Shown here piece after piece: positions 48,837 through 58,228 of a stretch of DNA of 64,000 bases. Position 1 is the stretch's first letter, and each line of letters opens with the position of its first letter. Below the pieces are notes generated by a model, which was not told where the DNA came from, ran no database searches, and saw only the letters and a program-made list of their open reading frames with translations. Source of the stretch: Aridibacter famidurans. Its GTDB lineage: Bacteria > Acidobacteriota > Blastocatellia > Pyrinomonadales > Pyrinomonadaceae. The translations under genes were made by a program, and so were the position numbers. The stretch covers positions 24,946-88,945 of the forward strand of contig JAGFIQ010000108.1 of NCBI GenBank assembly GCA_024103495.1, in the 5' to 3' direction.

Positions 48837-50049
48837 ACTTGAGCGACGCCAGCCTCTCCGCCGCCGCTTCCAGCGTCTCGTCTTTTTTGCAGAAGCAGAA
48901 CCTTACCTGCTGATGTCCGAGCTCGGGCGAATGATAGAAGGAAGATCCCGGCACGACCGCAACACCGATCTCGCGAATCAGGTGCATCGTGAATTCGACG
49001 TCGTTCGAGAACCCGAAATCGCTGATGTCGGTCATCACGTAATAAGCGCCCTCCGGATAATCGCATTTGAATCCGACATCCTGTAAGACCGGAACGATGA
49101 TGTCGCGTTTCTTCTGATAATCCGCCTGGAGCTCGTCGTAGTAGCTCTCCGGCAGGCTGAGCGCGAACGCGCCTGCCTTCTGAAGAGGATGAGCCGCGCC
49201 GACGGTCAGAAAATCGTGGACCTTACGGATCGCGTTCGTTATGTCCGGCGGCGCGATGCAGTAACCGACGCGCCATCCGGTCACCGAGTAGGTCTTCGAG
49301 AGCGAGTTCACGACCACCGTTCGCTCGCGCATTCCCTCGATCTGCGCCATCGAGATGTGCTCAGGCCTAGGATTTCGTTCGCTTTCGGGTTTCTGGGTTT
49401 CGTCGAAGATGATGTGCTCGTAGATCTCGTCTGTGAAGCAAAGCACCTCGTATTCCCTGCAAAGCCCCGCGATGAACTCCATCTCTTCGCGCGAAAAAAC
49501 CTTGCCCGTCGGATTATTCGGATTGCACAGGATTATCGCTTTCGTTCGCGGATTGAACGCCGCGCTCAGTTCGTCGCGGTCGAAATGCCATCCGTCTTCT
49601 GTGTACCGGAGCGGAACGTGAACGGGCTTCGCGCCCGAGAGGATCGCGTCCGGGGCATAGTTCTCGTAAAAGGGCTCAAAAACGACGACCTCCTCGCCCT
49701 CGTCCAGCACCGCCATCATTCCGGCGATCATGCCTTCGGTCGAGCCGCAGGTGACGGTTATTTCCCGCTCCGGATCGATGTCCAGCCCAAGGAACCACTT
49801 CGTCTTCTCTGTTATCGCATCGCGAAAGTCCTTGGTTCCCCAGGTTATCGCGTACTGGTTAAAGTCCTCGGCGATCGCCTCCTGCGCCTTCCTCTTGATC
49901 TCTTCGGGCGCGGCAAAGTCCGGGAATCCCTGCGAAAGGTTAACGGCGCCGTGCTTCGTCGCCTCGCGGGTCATCTCGCGGATGACGGATTCGGTGAAGC
50001 TCGCGGCTCGCTTTGAGACTCTGCCTTTTGAAAATTCGGGTGTGGTCAT
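48835..50049 (-). CDS. Pyridoxal-phosphate aminotransferase, class I/II (kynurenine/methionine type)
   Basis: 404 residues. The fold-type I aminotransferase begins with an SQGFPDF segment (about 41-47). PLP lysine lies in SLSKTYSVTGWRVGY (about 242-256). The cofactor-binding tyrosine-asparagine pair (NPNNPTG, about 174-180) and DEIYEHI (about 203-209) are visible. This branch includes kynurenine aminotransferases, and MtnE/YbdL enzymes that transaminate methionine or 2-oxo acids. The particular substrate is not determined. It stands alone. Confidence 0.88.
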   Translation of the reverse strand: MTTPEFSKGRVSKRAASFTESVIREMTREATKHGAVNLSQGFPDFAAPEEIKRKAQEAIAEDFNQYAITWGTKDFRDAITEKTKWFLGLDIDPEREITVTCGSTEGMIAGMMAVLDEGEEVVVFEPFYENYAPDAILSGAKPVHVPLRYTEDGWHFDRDELSAAFNPRTKAIILCNPNNPTGKVFSREEMEFIAGLCREYEVLCFTDEIYEHIIFDETQKPESERNPRPEHISMAQIEGMRERTVVVNSLSKTYSVTGWRVGYCIAPPDITNAIRKVHDFLTVGAAHPLQKAGAFALSLPESYYDELQADYQKKRDIIVPVLQDVGFKCDYPEGAYYVMTDISDFGFSNDVEFTMHLIREIGVAVVPGSSFYHSPELGHQQVRFCFCKKDETLEAAAERLASLK

Positions 50050-50070
50050 GTTTTACCTCAGCGGAAGAAA

Positions 50071-50189
50071 GGACACAGATTAACACAGATCGGGAATCGG
50101 CAGATCACGCTCGTTTCTGCAGGCAAATCAGGCGAGGAACCCGAATCCTAAGCGAGGTACACTTATTCGATCAGTGTTCATCCGTGTCC
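50071..50189. repeat. GGACACRGATNAACAC inverted repeat
   Basis: GGACACAGATTAACAC (50071-50086) faces GTGTTCATCCGTGTCC (50174-50189), an inverted pair with two mismatches. It spans nearly the whole gap upstream of the aminotransferase. A known type of dispersed intergenic repeat. Confidence 0.6.
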
Positions 50190-50209
50190 CGCTTGAACTT
50201 CGACGCGCC

Positions 50210-50845
50210 TCAGTGGTCGTGCAATTCGGCGCCGTCGCGCTTCGCATCCTTCTGGATCACATCCCGCACGTACGTCACAACCGCCTCGATCTCGGCATCG
50301 GTCAGCTTGTCGCTGAATGAAGGCATCTTGTCTCCCTCGCCCTTTCGGACCTGCTCGATGAAATCCTCTCGCGGATGATCGAGTGCGTGGCCTTCCAGAA
50401 ACGATATTCCCTTGTCGGTGCCTCCGCCGTTCTCGCCGTGGCATTCGGCGCAGTTGCTCTTGAAGATCCTGGCGCCTTCCGAAGGCGCGGCCTTTCCCTG
50501 CGCGATGATCTTTGTCACAGTCAGGTCCGATCCCTTACGCTCGAGCTCGAAATCGATCTTGTCCCCCGGAGCCACGTCTTCGAGCATCGCCGGATCGCTG
50601 ACCTTGAAATCCATCGTCATCGCGGACATAAGCCCCGGGATCTCTTCGTGCTCGATCGCGATCTCCTTCTGGTTCTTGTCGATCCCGCGCACGACGCCCT
50701 TCGCCTGATAGATCTGTGTTCCGTCTTCGCGCGTTACCGGCACCGGCGCCTCGGGCGCGTTCGAGGTTTCCGGGCTGCCGCAGCCAATGCCGGCAATCAG
50801 GGCCGATAACATCAATACCGAGAAAAGTTTCAAAACAGCTTTCAT
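50210..50845 (-). CDS. Lipoprotein with CusF-like copper-binding and cytochrome c domains
   Basis: 211 residues. The lipobox is AGIGC (C22), so it is lipid-anchored. Residues about 45-115 look like a CusF/copper-binding domain (IEHEEIPGLMSAMTMDFKV with the family's M-x-M-D-F). Residues about 125-190 are a class I cytochrome c with haem motif CAECH and a distal Met in the KMPSFSDKL loop. The C-terminus ends HDH. It probably carries electrons and handles copper at the outer face of a membrane. It is adjacent (TAG then ATG) to galE in the same operon. Confidence 0.78.
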   Translation of the reverse strand: MKAVLKLFSVLMLSALIAGIGCGSPETSNAPEAPVPVTREDGTQIYQAKGVVRGIDKNQKEIAIEHEEIPGLMSAMTMDFKVSDPAMLEDVAPGDKIDFELERKGSDLTVTKIIAQGKAAPSEGARIFKSNCAECHGENGGGTDKGISFLEGHALDHPREDFIEQVRKGEGDKMPSFSDKLTDAEIEAVVTYVRDVIQKDAKRDGAELHDH

Positions 50846-51856
50846 CTATTCTTTCGTCCCCGGACCGTCAGAATTCTCGGGATATCCGCCCGGGTTCTCG
50901 GTTCTCCACCGCCAGGCCGATCCTATTATCTCCTCAATGCTCTGCAATTCGGGCTTCCATCCCAGCACCTTTCGCGCTTTCGAAGCGTCGGCAACAAGTT
51001 CCGAAGGATCCCCCTCCCTTCGGCCGGTTTCTTCGACCCGGATCTCTCTTCCCGTCACCGTTCCGGCGGCCTCGATCACCTCACGCACAGTGTAACCGTT
51101 CCCGTTCCCGAGATTGAAGGCGTCCGATCCTCCGCCCGCCCGCAAATGATCGAGCGAAAGTATGTGCGCGTCTGCAAGATCCGAAACGTGAATGTAATCG
51201 CGTACCGCCGTTCCGTCGCGAGTCGGGTAATCGGTCCCGAATATCGAGATCGCGTCGCGTTTTCCCGCCGCCGCGTCCAGCACGAGCGGGATCAGGTGAG
51301 TTTCCGGTTCGTGATGTTCACCGTGTTTCTTCGTCGCGCCCGCCGCATTGAAATATCTGAGCGCGACGTACTTGAGCCCGTGTGAGACGCCGTACGCCTC
51401 AAGCATCTTCTCGACGAACAGCTTGGTCCATCCGTACGGGTTGGAAGGATTCTGAGGGTGGTCCTCGTCGATTGGCGTGTATTGAGGCTCGCCGTATGTA
51501 GCGCAGGTCGAGGACAAGATGAACATCCCGACGCCGGCTTCGATGAAAGCCTCAAGCAGCACGGCGGTTTCGATAAAGTTGTTCCGGTAGTACTTTCCGG
51601 GTTCGCGGACCGACTCGCCTACGTAAGCATAGGCCGAGAAGTGCATCACTCCTTCGATCTCGTGCTCCGAGATTATCCGGTCGACAAGTGCGCGGTCCCC
51701 GATCGAGCCCTCGTAAAAGGGCACGGAGCCGTCGACGGCACCGCGATGGCCGTAAACGAGGTTGTCGATGACTACCACGTCCTCTCCGCGCGCACGCAGA
51801 TCCTCGACGGTGACACTGCCGATGTACCCGGCGCCGCCGGTGACAAGGATAGCCAT
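50846..51856 (-). CDS. galE: UDP-glucose 4-epimerase
   Basis: 336 residues. An extended SDR that interconverts UDP-glucose and UDP-galactose (or the N-acetyl forms). The NAD-binding motif is TGGAGYIGS (about 6-14) and the catalytic Y-x3-K is YGWTK (about 141-145), with the [10 protein letters not shown] substrate loop. It lies between a capD-like gene (5 bases upstream) and the cytochrome gene, in a surface-polysaccharide operon. Confidence 0.93.
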   Translation of the reverse strand: MAILVTGGAGYIGSVTVEDLRARGEDVVVIDNLVYGHRGAVDGSVPFYEGSIGDRALVDRIISEHEIEGVMHFSAYAYVGESVREPGKYYRNNFIETAVLLEAFIEAGVGMFILSSTCATYGEPQYTPIDEDHPQNPSNPYGWTKLFVEKMLEAYGVSHGLKYVALRYFNAAGATKKHGEHHEPETHLIPLVLDAAAGKRDAISIFGTDYPTRDGTAVRDYIHVSDLADAHILSLDHLRAGGGSDAFNLGNGNGYTVREVIEAAGTVTGREIRVEETGRREGDPSELVADASKARKVLGWKPELQSIEEIIGSAWRWRTENPGGYPENSDGPGTKE

Positions 51857-51861
51857 TTAGA

Positions 51862-53829
51862 TCATTGATTTCCCGCAGTGCCCAACTCGTTGGTGCGGGG
51901 AAAGAAGGTTCTGTCCTCTTCCTTAAGAAGTCCCTGTTCTTCCGGCCGACCGTTCCCTATGCTCGCCTCGGGAAGGCTGGAACTGATCAGTTCGCGAATC
52001 TTCTCCGGGCTTCCGGCGACGACAGCGCTTCTTAGCTCGGAAAGAAGGTCTTCAACTTCGCGGTCGGTGTAAGTCGCGAGTTTTCCTATGTAGATCTTCG
52101 GATGGCGCGTCTTGAGAAGGTCTTCGCCTTTGATCTCGAGCTCCTCGAAGAGTTTCTCGCCGTCGCGTATACCCGTGAACCGGATGTCGATCTCCTCGTA
52201 CGGTTCAAGGCCGGAGAGCCGGATCATATCCTCCGCGAGATCGAGTATCCGGACCGGTTCACCCATGTCGAGGATAAAGATCTCTCCCCCGTCGCACAGC
52301 GCACCCGCCTGAAGCACAAGCTGCGAAGCCTCCGGGATCGTCATAAAATAGCGCGTCATCTCGCGGTCGGTGACCGTTACGGGACCGCCACGCTCGATCT
52401 GTTCCTTGAAGATCGGGACCACCGATCCTGCCGATCCAAGCACATTCCCGAATCTGACCGCGACATAATTCGTGTCGTAGAGACTGTTGAGCGACTGGAT
52501 CACCAGTTCCGCGATCCGCTTTGAGGCGCCCATCACGGAAGTCGGGTTCACCGCCTTATCGGTCGAGATCAGCACGAAGTCCCTTACGCCAAACTCCCCT
52601 GCGAGTCCGCCGACAAGCCTTGTTGCGAAAACGTTGTTCTTGACCGCTTCCAGCACGTTCCTTTCCATCAGAGGCACGTGCTTGTGTGCGGCGGCGTGGA
52701 AGATCACTTCCGGCTTGTACTCGGTGAAGATCTCCCGCATTCGGGGTTCGTCGACTATGTCGGCGAGCAGAGGCACTCCCGCAATGTCCGGAAAATCGAT
52801 CTCGAGCTCCCTGGCGATCTCGAAAAGAAAATACTCCGAACGCTCGACAAGAAGTATCTGCTTCGGACCGTAACTCGTGATCTGTCTAACGAGTTCCGAT
52901 CCGATCGAACCTCCGGCACCGGTTACCATCACGACCTTGCCGTTCAGGAATTCAGAGAGGTTCGCATCGTCAAGCTTGACGGGTTCGCGCCCAAGAAGGT
53001 CCTCGATCTGGACATCCCTTATCCGGCTGACACTTACGCGACCGTGCGCGATCTCGTTCAGGCTGGGGACGATCTGCGCTTTGACCGGGATCGTGCGGCA
53101 GATATTGAGGATCCGCCGGATCTCCTTACCCTTCGCCTCTTCGATAGCGAGGACGACCTCTTCGATATGCAGTTCGTCGACAAGCCTCGGGAGGTCCTGC
53201 GTGCTTCCCAGCACCTTGATGCCGCTTACGCTTCCGCCCTGCTTTCGGCGGTCATCATCGACAAAGCCCCGGATATCGAGCTCCGCATCGGCACGGCCGA
53301 CCATATCCTTCGCCAGTGCAGCTCCGATCCTTCCGGCACCTATTATCAGCGCGGGTTTTCGCTTGATCCTTCGTTTCGCAAGCGAAAACCCACGTTTTTC
53401 GCTGATCTCGTAAACGAACCTGCGGACGACCCTAAGTGCAAGCAAACCCGAATAACCGAAGATCGTCGTCATCAGGATGATCGAAAGCGGGACCTGCCAC
53501 ACCGCCACCTCTTCCGCGACGAAGACGAGTCTGATGACAAGCAGGATGGTGCCGGAGATCACGGCGGCCTTCAGAAAGGCCTTAATGTCTTCGAGGCTCA
53601 CATACCGCCAAATGATCGAATAGGCGCCCGCTGCGAACAACGATGCGAACTGGATGAATACAACGAACGGAAGCTGATTGATGGCGGACGCCCGGTAATG
53701 CCCCGGAATGTTGAAATCAAAGCGGAGCAGATACGCGAACCAGAAAGCTCCGCTTAGAATAGCGACATCCGCTATAAGCTGAACGGGCCTGCGTAGATAC
53801 CAGTATCTGTCTTCCAGTTTTGTTTCCAC
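51862..53829 (-). CDS. Membrane-anchored nucleotide-sugar 4,6-dehydratase (CapD/WbpM/PglF family)
   Basis: 655 residues from GTG 53829, which has AGGA six bases upstream; a TTG at 53868 is a weaker alternative. Four N-terminal membrane helices (about 15-135), then a CoA-binding-like Rossmann domain (about 155-260). A catalytic SDR domain follows (about 290-600) with TGAGGSIGSE and a Met in place of the usual SDR Tyr (V-M-G-A-S-K), as in WbpM/PglF. It probably dehydrates UDP-GlcNAc for capsule or O-antigen sugar synthesis. First gene of the galE operon. Confidence 0.92.
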   Translation of the reverse strand: METKLEDRYWYLRRPVQLIADVAILSGAFWFAYLLRFDFNIPGHYRASAINQLPFVVFIQFASLFAAGAYSIIWRYVSLEDIKAFLKAAVISGTILLVIRLVFVAEEVAVWQVPLSIILMTTIFGYSGLLALRVVRRFVYEISEKRGFSLAKRRIKRKPALIIGAGRIGAALAKDMVGRADAELDIRGFVDDDRRKQGGSVSGIKVLGSTQDLPRLVDELHIEEVVLAIEEAKGKEIRRILNICRTIPVKAQIVPSLNEIAHGRVSVSRIRDVQIEDLLGREPVKLDDANLSEFLNGKVVMVTGAGGSIGSELVRQITSYGPKQILLVERSEYFLFEIARELEIDFPDIAGVPLLADIVDEPRMREIFTEYKPEVIFHAAAHKHVPLMERNVLEAVKNNVFATRLVGGLAGEFGVRDFVLISTDKAVNPTSVMGASKRIAELVIQSLNSLYDTNYVAVRFGNVLGSAGSVVPIFKEQIERGGPVTVTDREMTRYFMTIPEASQLVLQAGALCDGGEIFILDMGEPVRILDLAEDMIRLSGLEPYEEIDIRFTGIRDGEKLFEELEIKGEDLLKTRHPKIYIGKLATYTDREVEDLLSELRSAVVAGSPEKIRELISSSLPEASIGNGRPEEQGLLKEEDRTFFPRTNELGTAGNQ

Positions 53830-53868
53830 TTCAATTCCTGGCCATCTCAGTGAGACGGACGGCTGCAA

Positions 53869-54387
53869 CTTTGAAAGTACTCGTCAGGGATACCTGTGTC
53901 AAATACTTAATAAGGCCGTAACTCCTTGAAAAAACGGGGCTGCGGTTGCGGGAAAGGAGACAGGAGACCGGAGACAGGAGACGGGAGACGGGAGACGCTC
54001 CCGTCCTGAAGGGGCGACGGAAGTTAGCCCCGGGCAAGCCAAAGACGCAGCCCGGGGAAAGAGACCGACGACGACCCGTACGCCGGAGGCGTGCCGCGTG
54101 AGACAGGAGACAGGAAACCGGAGACAGGAGACGGGAGACGGGAGACGCTCCCGTCCTGAAGGGGCGACGGAAGTTAGCCCCGGGCAAGCCAAAGACGCAG
54201 CTTGGGGAAAGAGACCGACGACGACCCGCACGCGGGAGGCGTGCCGCGTGAGACAGGAGACGGGAGACAGGCGACTGCCCGTACGACCGGGCCTGCAACC
54301 GGCTGACAATTGTTTGAATCGGTAACGCTTGTACGGTATCCTTTTTGGTGCTCTCCGCTTACTCGTTATTTGAGGCAAGTATAAGAA
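53869..54387. other. Divergent gap filled by tandem repeats
   Basis: 519 bases between divergent capD-like and wza-like genes. About 300 are the 150-bp tandem duplication described separately. The remaining 60-80 bases next to each gene should hold their promoters, though none is unmistakable. ORFs through the repeat are artefacts. Confidence 0.6.
53955..54265. repeat. Tandem repeat, two copies, 150-bp period
   Basis: GAGACAGGAGAC-type units lead to GACGCTCCCGTCCTGAAGG and a GC-rich hairpin (54009-54057, and again 54159-54207). Spacing is exactly 150 bases, with only a handful of differences between copies. A third partial GAGACAGGAGACGGGAGAC follows. Confidence 0.85.
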
Positions 54388-55377
54388 ATGATTAGAAATA
54401 CTACCTTCTGCCTGACACTCTTGCTGGCATTCGCAGCCGGCGTGGCCGCCCAGACGATTGCGGGCGTTCCCGAACCGGAACTGCAAGGCTATCTTGTCGG
54501 CCCGGGCGACAAACTGCAGGGTAAGGTCCTCGGAGAACCCGAATTCGACTTCGCGGCCGTCATCGACGAAACCGGCAAGTTCTCGATCCCGTTCGTTGAC
54601 GATCCCATTCAGGCGAAATGCCGTACCGAAAACGACATCCGCGAGGATGTAAAGAAAAAGCTCGAAAAGTACCTTAAGGATCCCATCGTTTCCGTTCAGG
54701 TGACCGAACGGAGAACACCCGAACCCGTGACGGTTTACGGAGAGGTCCGGAACGCTTCACGAGTCGAACTACGACGTCCTGCCACGCTGATCGAATTGCT
54801 CGCTTTCGCGGGCGGGGTGAATTTGGAGACCGCCGGTGGATCGGTGAAGGTGTTCAGGACCCGCAGCCCGTTGTGCGCGGATGAAGGCGCCAAAGACGAT
54901 TGGCTTGCCGACGCGGCCGGGGGACTCGACGTTCCATCGAGGAATTATACGATCGGGAGTATCCAGGCCGCCGAACCTGAGTCGAATCCCAGGATCTACC
55001 CGGGCGACCTTATCATCGTTGAAAAGGCACCGCCCGTTTACGTGATCGGCGAGGTCGGCGCGATCCGCGAGATCAGGATTACTCAGAACGGCCTTTCGCT
55101 GAGCGAAGCGATCGCCCAGGCGGGCGGCTTCCGGGAAAGGGCGAAAGAAAAGGAGATCGTCATTCGCCGGTTGAAGCCCGGTTCCAGGGAAAGAGAGATC
55201 ATCACGGTGAACTTCAAGGAGATCGAGGCCGGAAATCAAAGGGACGTTATGCTGGCGCCGGAAGATATCGTGGTTGTCGACAAGACGAAGAAGAGCGTCG
55301 CCGAAACGATCTTCGAACTTGTCACCGGAAGCGCGAGAAACGCTGCGAACATATTGCCGCAGAGAGTGTTTCTCTAG
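54388..55377 (+). CDS. Wza-like polysaccharide export protein
   Basis: 329 residues with a signal peptide (about 1-21). The Poly_export domain (about 30-120, YLVGPGDKLQGKVLG) is followed by SLBB-type domains (about 120-200 and about 215-305, VYVIGEVGAIREIRI). Such proteins form the outer-membrane or periplasmic channel for capsule or exopolysaccharide export. It lacks the lipobox Cys of classic Wza. It is divergent from the capD-like dehydratase, fitting a polysaccharide locus. Confidence 0.87.
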   Translation: MIRNTTFCLTLLLAFAAGVAAQTIAGVPEPELQGYLVGPGDKLQGKVLGEPEFDFAAVIDETGKFSIPFVDDPIQAKCRTENDIREDVKKKLEKYLKDPIVSVQVTERRTPEPVTVYGEVRNASRVELRRPATLIELLAFAGGVNLETAGGSVKVFRTRSPLCADEGAKDDWLADAAGGLDVPSRNYTIGSIQAAEPESNPRIYPGDLIIVEKAPPVYVIGEVGAIREIRITQNGLSLSEAIAQAGGFRERAKEKEIVIRRLKPGSREREIITVNFKEIEAGNQRDVMLAPEDIVVVDKTKKSVAETIFELVTGSARNAANILPQRVFL

Positions 55378-55402
55378 ATCACTTCCAGGTTCATTTAAGA
55401 AA

Positions 55403-55432
55403 GGCCGCCCCGATTGGCGGCCATTACTTTTT
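55403..55432 (+). terminator. Rho-independent terminator after the export gene
   Basis: GGCCGCC/GGCGGCC stem with six-base loop, followed by ATTACTTTTT, 26 bases after the stop codon. Confidence 0.75.
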
Positions 55433-55506
55433 GGGAAGTTCAGGGTCTGCCTGACCAGCTGCCCCCTGATTCAGACGGGCGCTGACGAGTGGAACAGCTC
55501 TCGGGA

Positions 55507-57369
55507 TCAGGCTCTATTCTCTTTCTCCGCTTCTTCGTAGATCCTCTCGATCACGTCCGAATACTTCTCGTCGACAATACGGCGTTTTATCTTCAGCGTC
55601 GGGGTCAACTCGCCGCCTTCGACGGTCAGCTCTTCGCTGAGAAGCGCGATCCGTTTTACCGTCTCATACCTTGCCAATCCGATCGTGTGCTCTTCAACCT
55701 GACGCGAGAAAAACTCGACCACCTCCCGGCGTGTGCACAGACTCGACGGATCTTCTTCGTGCCATCCCTTCGAACGCCCGTGACTGGCAAGCTGTTCGAA
55801 ATCCGGAACGATCAGTGCCGACGCGAACTTTCGTTCGCTCCCGATCAGTACCGCCTGGCTCACGAATCTCGACCCCTTGATCATCTGCTCGATCGGCGAA
55901 GGCGCGATGTACTTTCCTCCGGAAGTCTTGAAGAGCTCCTTCTTTCGGTCTGTGATCACCAGGAAGCCGTCGTCGTCGATCCTGCCGATGTCCCCGGTCT
56001 TGAACCATCCGTCTTCGGTGAACGCCTCGCGGGTCGCTTCCGGCTTGTTGAAGTAGCCGATCATTACGTTGGGCCCGACCGCTTCGATCTCGCCGTCTTC
56101 GGCAATGCGCACTGACACGTTCCGTATCGGTTTGCCGACCGTTCCGAGCCGTACGTCGATGGGATTGTTCGACGAGATCACGGGCGAGGTTTCGGTCAAC
56201 CCGTATCCCTGAAGTATGGGGACACCGGATCCTGTGAAGATAAGGAAGATCGTGTCCGAAAGCGCAGCGCCTCCGGTGATGCAGAAACGCAGGCGGCCGC
56301 CGAAGAACTCCCGGAACTTCGAATAGACCAGCTTGTCCGCGATCGCGTGTTTTACCCCAAGCATCCTGGGGACCGTTTCGCCGCGTTCCGTCTTCAGTGC
56401 GAATTCCTTTGCCGTATCGATCGCCCAGTCGAAGATCTTTTCCTTCAGAGGGCTTTTCTCGGCGGCCTGCATCTTCGCTTTCGCATACACTCTCTCGAAG
56501 ATCCTGGGCACGCCGACGAACATCGTCGGCCGGACCTCCCGGAGATTGTCAGGGACCTTTTCGATCGACTCGGCGTAGTGCACGGCCATTCCGTTGAAGA
56601 TGTAGAGATACATCCCCGTCCTCTCGAAAACGTGCGAAAGCGGGAGGACCGACAATGGGACGTCGCTTTCCGTGAAACTGTACTTCTCGCCGGCGTCGAT
56701 TACGTTCGAAAGCAGGTTTTCGTGCGACAACATCACCCCTTTAGGTTCGCCGGTGGTGCCGCTTGTGTAGATCAGCGTGGCGATGTCGTCCTTGCCGATC
56801 TCTTTCGAGACCGATTCCAGGCGGCCGGGATCTTCTTCAAGGGATTCCTTTCCGAGCTTCTCCAGATCGGCTATCGCCATCGCGCCTTCAGCGGTTCCTT
56901 CGAACAGGAACACCTTCTCGAGGGCTCCGCAGCGGGATATGGTTTCCCGCAGCCTTTCGAACTCCGGAACATCCTGCAGGAAAAGCACACGCGATCCGGA
57001 ATCGTTGAGTATGTACTCCACTGCAGATGGCGCAAGCGTCGTGTAGATCGGAACGTCAATGATCCCTGAGATCTGGCACGCCGCGTCGGCGATCGTCCAG
57101 TCAGGTGAATTCGGAGCGAGGATCGCGACTCGGTCGCCCTTCGAAAGCCCAAGGTCGTAGAGCCCGCAGGCAATTCTTCGTGAGCGATCGAGCAATTTTG
57201 AAGTGGGGATGTTCTTCCACTCGCCGTCTTTCTTGTAGTTCAGCGCGTCGGTCCTTGAATGCTTCTCGAGCGCGTAGCTGAACAACTCGGCAAGCGTCTG
57301 CGGCTCGTCCGGGAAAAGCGGAACACGGTTTACCTTCTGCCTGATCTGATCGTTAACTTCGGTGATCAT
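55507..57369 (-). CDS. Long-chain fatty-acid-CoA ligase (AMP-forming)
   Basis: 620 residues of the ANL superfamily. It adenylates a fatty acid and transfers it to CoA, at the inner face of the membrane. The P-loop-like ATP motif is LIYTSGTTGEPKGVMLSH (about 184-201), with the GYGLTETSP (about 400) and TGDIGRIDDDGFL (about 470) segments and the C-terminal catalytic Lys region. It is cotranscribed with the TetR gene 9 bases upstream and probably controlled by the FadR-type operator. Confidence 0.92.
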   Translation of the reverse strand: MITEVNDQIRQKVNRVPLFPDEPQTLAELFSYALEKHSRTDALNYKKDGEWKNIPTSKLLDRSRRIACGLYDLGLSKGDRVAILAPNSPDWTIADAACQISGIIDVPIYTTLAPSAVEYILNDSGSRVLFLQDVPEFERLRETISRCGALEKVFLFEGTAEGAMAIADLEKLGKESLEEDPGRLESVSKEIGKDDIATLIYTSGTTGEPKGVMLSHENLLSNVIDAGEKYSFTESDVPLSVLPLSHVFERTGMYLYIFNGMAVHYAESIEKVPDNLREVRPTMFVGVPRIFERVYAKAKMQAAEKSPLKEKIFDWAIDTAKEFALKTERGETVPRMLGVKHAIADKLVYSKFREFFGGRLRFCITGGAALSDTIFLIFTGSGVPILQGYGLTETSPVISSNNPIDVRLGTVGKPIRNVSVRIAEDGEIEAVGPNVMIGYFNKPEATREAFTEDGWFKTGDIGRIDDDGFLVITDRKKELFKTSGGKYIAPSPIEQMIKGSRFVSQAVLIGSERKFASALIVPDFEQLASHGRSKGWHEEDPSSLCTRREVVEFFSRQVEEHTIGLARYETVKRIALLSEELTVEGGELTPTLKIKRRIVDEKYSDVIERIYEEAEKENRA

Positions 57370-57378
57370 CTTTCTCTC

Positions 57379-57993
57379 TCACGCTCGCGCGACGCCGTTG
57401 AAGAAAACATCGAGGACCTCCCCCGCGGCCGGAGCGAGCTCGAACTTCTTTTTCGAAAGGATCCAGTTTGTGACCATCTCATCGAGCGCTCCGAACAGGA
57501 TCTTCGAGCAAACGACCGGGTTGAGGTCCTTTCTGAAGATGCCCTGCTTCTGGCCTTCCGAGATGGTCTTGCGGATGATGTCCAGATATTCGGCGAAGCC
57601 GGCCGCCGAGAACTCGCGCATGAATTTGATCGATCCGCGAAGCTGGACCTGAAACACGATTGCGAGATCGCGGTCGGCTCCAAGCCGCTCCAGGTGCAGC
57701 TCGGAGATCCGCCGCAGCTTTTCATCCGCCCTTTCGATACCCTCGATCTCCTTCTTTCCGTCTGAAATGAAGCTTTCCATCATCCGGTTGAAGATGGAGT
57801 GCAGGATCTCTTCCTTGCTTTTGAAATAAAGGTAGACCGTGCCGTCGGCGATCTTCGCCTGGCCGGCGATGTCGGAAACCTTCGAGCTGAAGTAGCCTTT
57901 TCGTGCGAAGACCCTGATCGCCGCGCGGATTATCGCTTCGCGCTTGTCGGTGCCTGATCTTGCGGAGACGTCTGCGGTTCTGGATGCTGCCAT
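57379..57993 (-). CDS. TetR-family repressor of fatty-acid degradation (FadR-like)
   Basis: 204 residues from the ATG at 57993; an ATG at 58026 lies inside the operator and is unlikely. The helix-turn-helix is in FSSKVSDIAGQAKIADGTVYLYFKSKEE (about 35-62), a TetR_N hallmark. The C-terminal domain resembles the Bacillus FadR acyl-CoA-binding type. It precedes an acyl-CoA ligase gene and sits beside an operator matching the Bacillus FadR consensus. It should repress its own operon and be released by long-chain acyl-CoA. Confidence 0.87.
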   Translation of the reverse strand: MAASRTADVSARSGTDKREAIIRAAIRVFARKGYFSSKVSDIAGQAKIADGTVYLYFKSKEEILHSIFNRMMESFISDGKKEIEGIERADEKLRRISELHLERLGADRDLAIVFQVQLRGSIKFMREFSAAGFAEYLDIIRKTISEGQKQGIFRKDLNPVVCSKILFGALDEMVTNWILSKKKFELAPAAGEVLDVFFNGVARA

Positions 57994-58011
57994 AAGTGAG
58001 GATCCCTCAAG

Positions 58012-58029
58012 TGAATGAATGGTCATTCA
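58012..58029. promoter_or_regulatory. FadR-type operator
   Basis: A perfect inverted repeat TGAATGA-N4-TCATTCA (18 bp), the same pattern as the established Bacillus FadR site. It lies just downstream of the predicted start of transcription and overlaps the upstream in-frame ATG of the repressor gene. Confidence 0.85.
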
Positions 58030-58040
58030 TTTTGCACTAA

Positions 58041-58068
58041 CTTATAACAGAACCCGCCGGCAAATCAA
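58041..58068 (-). promoter_or_regulatory. Promoter of the TetR-acyl-CoA ligase operon
   Basis: On the minus strand TTGATT (-35, 58063-58068) and TATAAG (-10, 58041-58046) are separated by 16 bases. Transcription would start about 58034, so the operator occupies roughly +5 to +22. Confidence 0.6.
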
Positions 58069-58142
58069 CGGATTTGTCGGCCGTACACGTCCAGTGACGA
58101 AAAAATTACAAACTCTAAGGGTATCTGAAGGCGGGAAAGAAA

Positions 58143-58228
58143 ATGGCGGAGAGGACAGGACTCGAACCTGCAAGCCCGTAAGGGCGGCGGTTTTCAAGAC
58201 CGCTGCATTACCAATTATGCTACCTCTC
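58143..58228 (-). tRNA. tRNA-Ser (anticodon UGA)
   Basis: 86 bases with encoded CCA. The acceptor stem is GGAGAGG/CCTCTCC with discriminator G, the anticodon loop CTTGAAA reads UCA codons, and the variable arm is long (class II, GCCCTTACGGGC). The T-arm has GGTTCGAGTCC. Confidence 0.95.
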
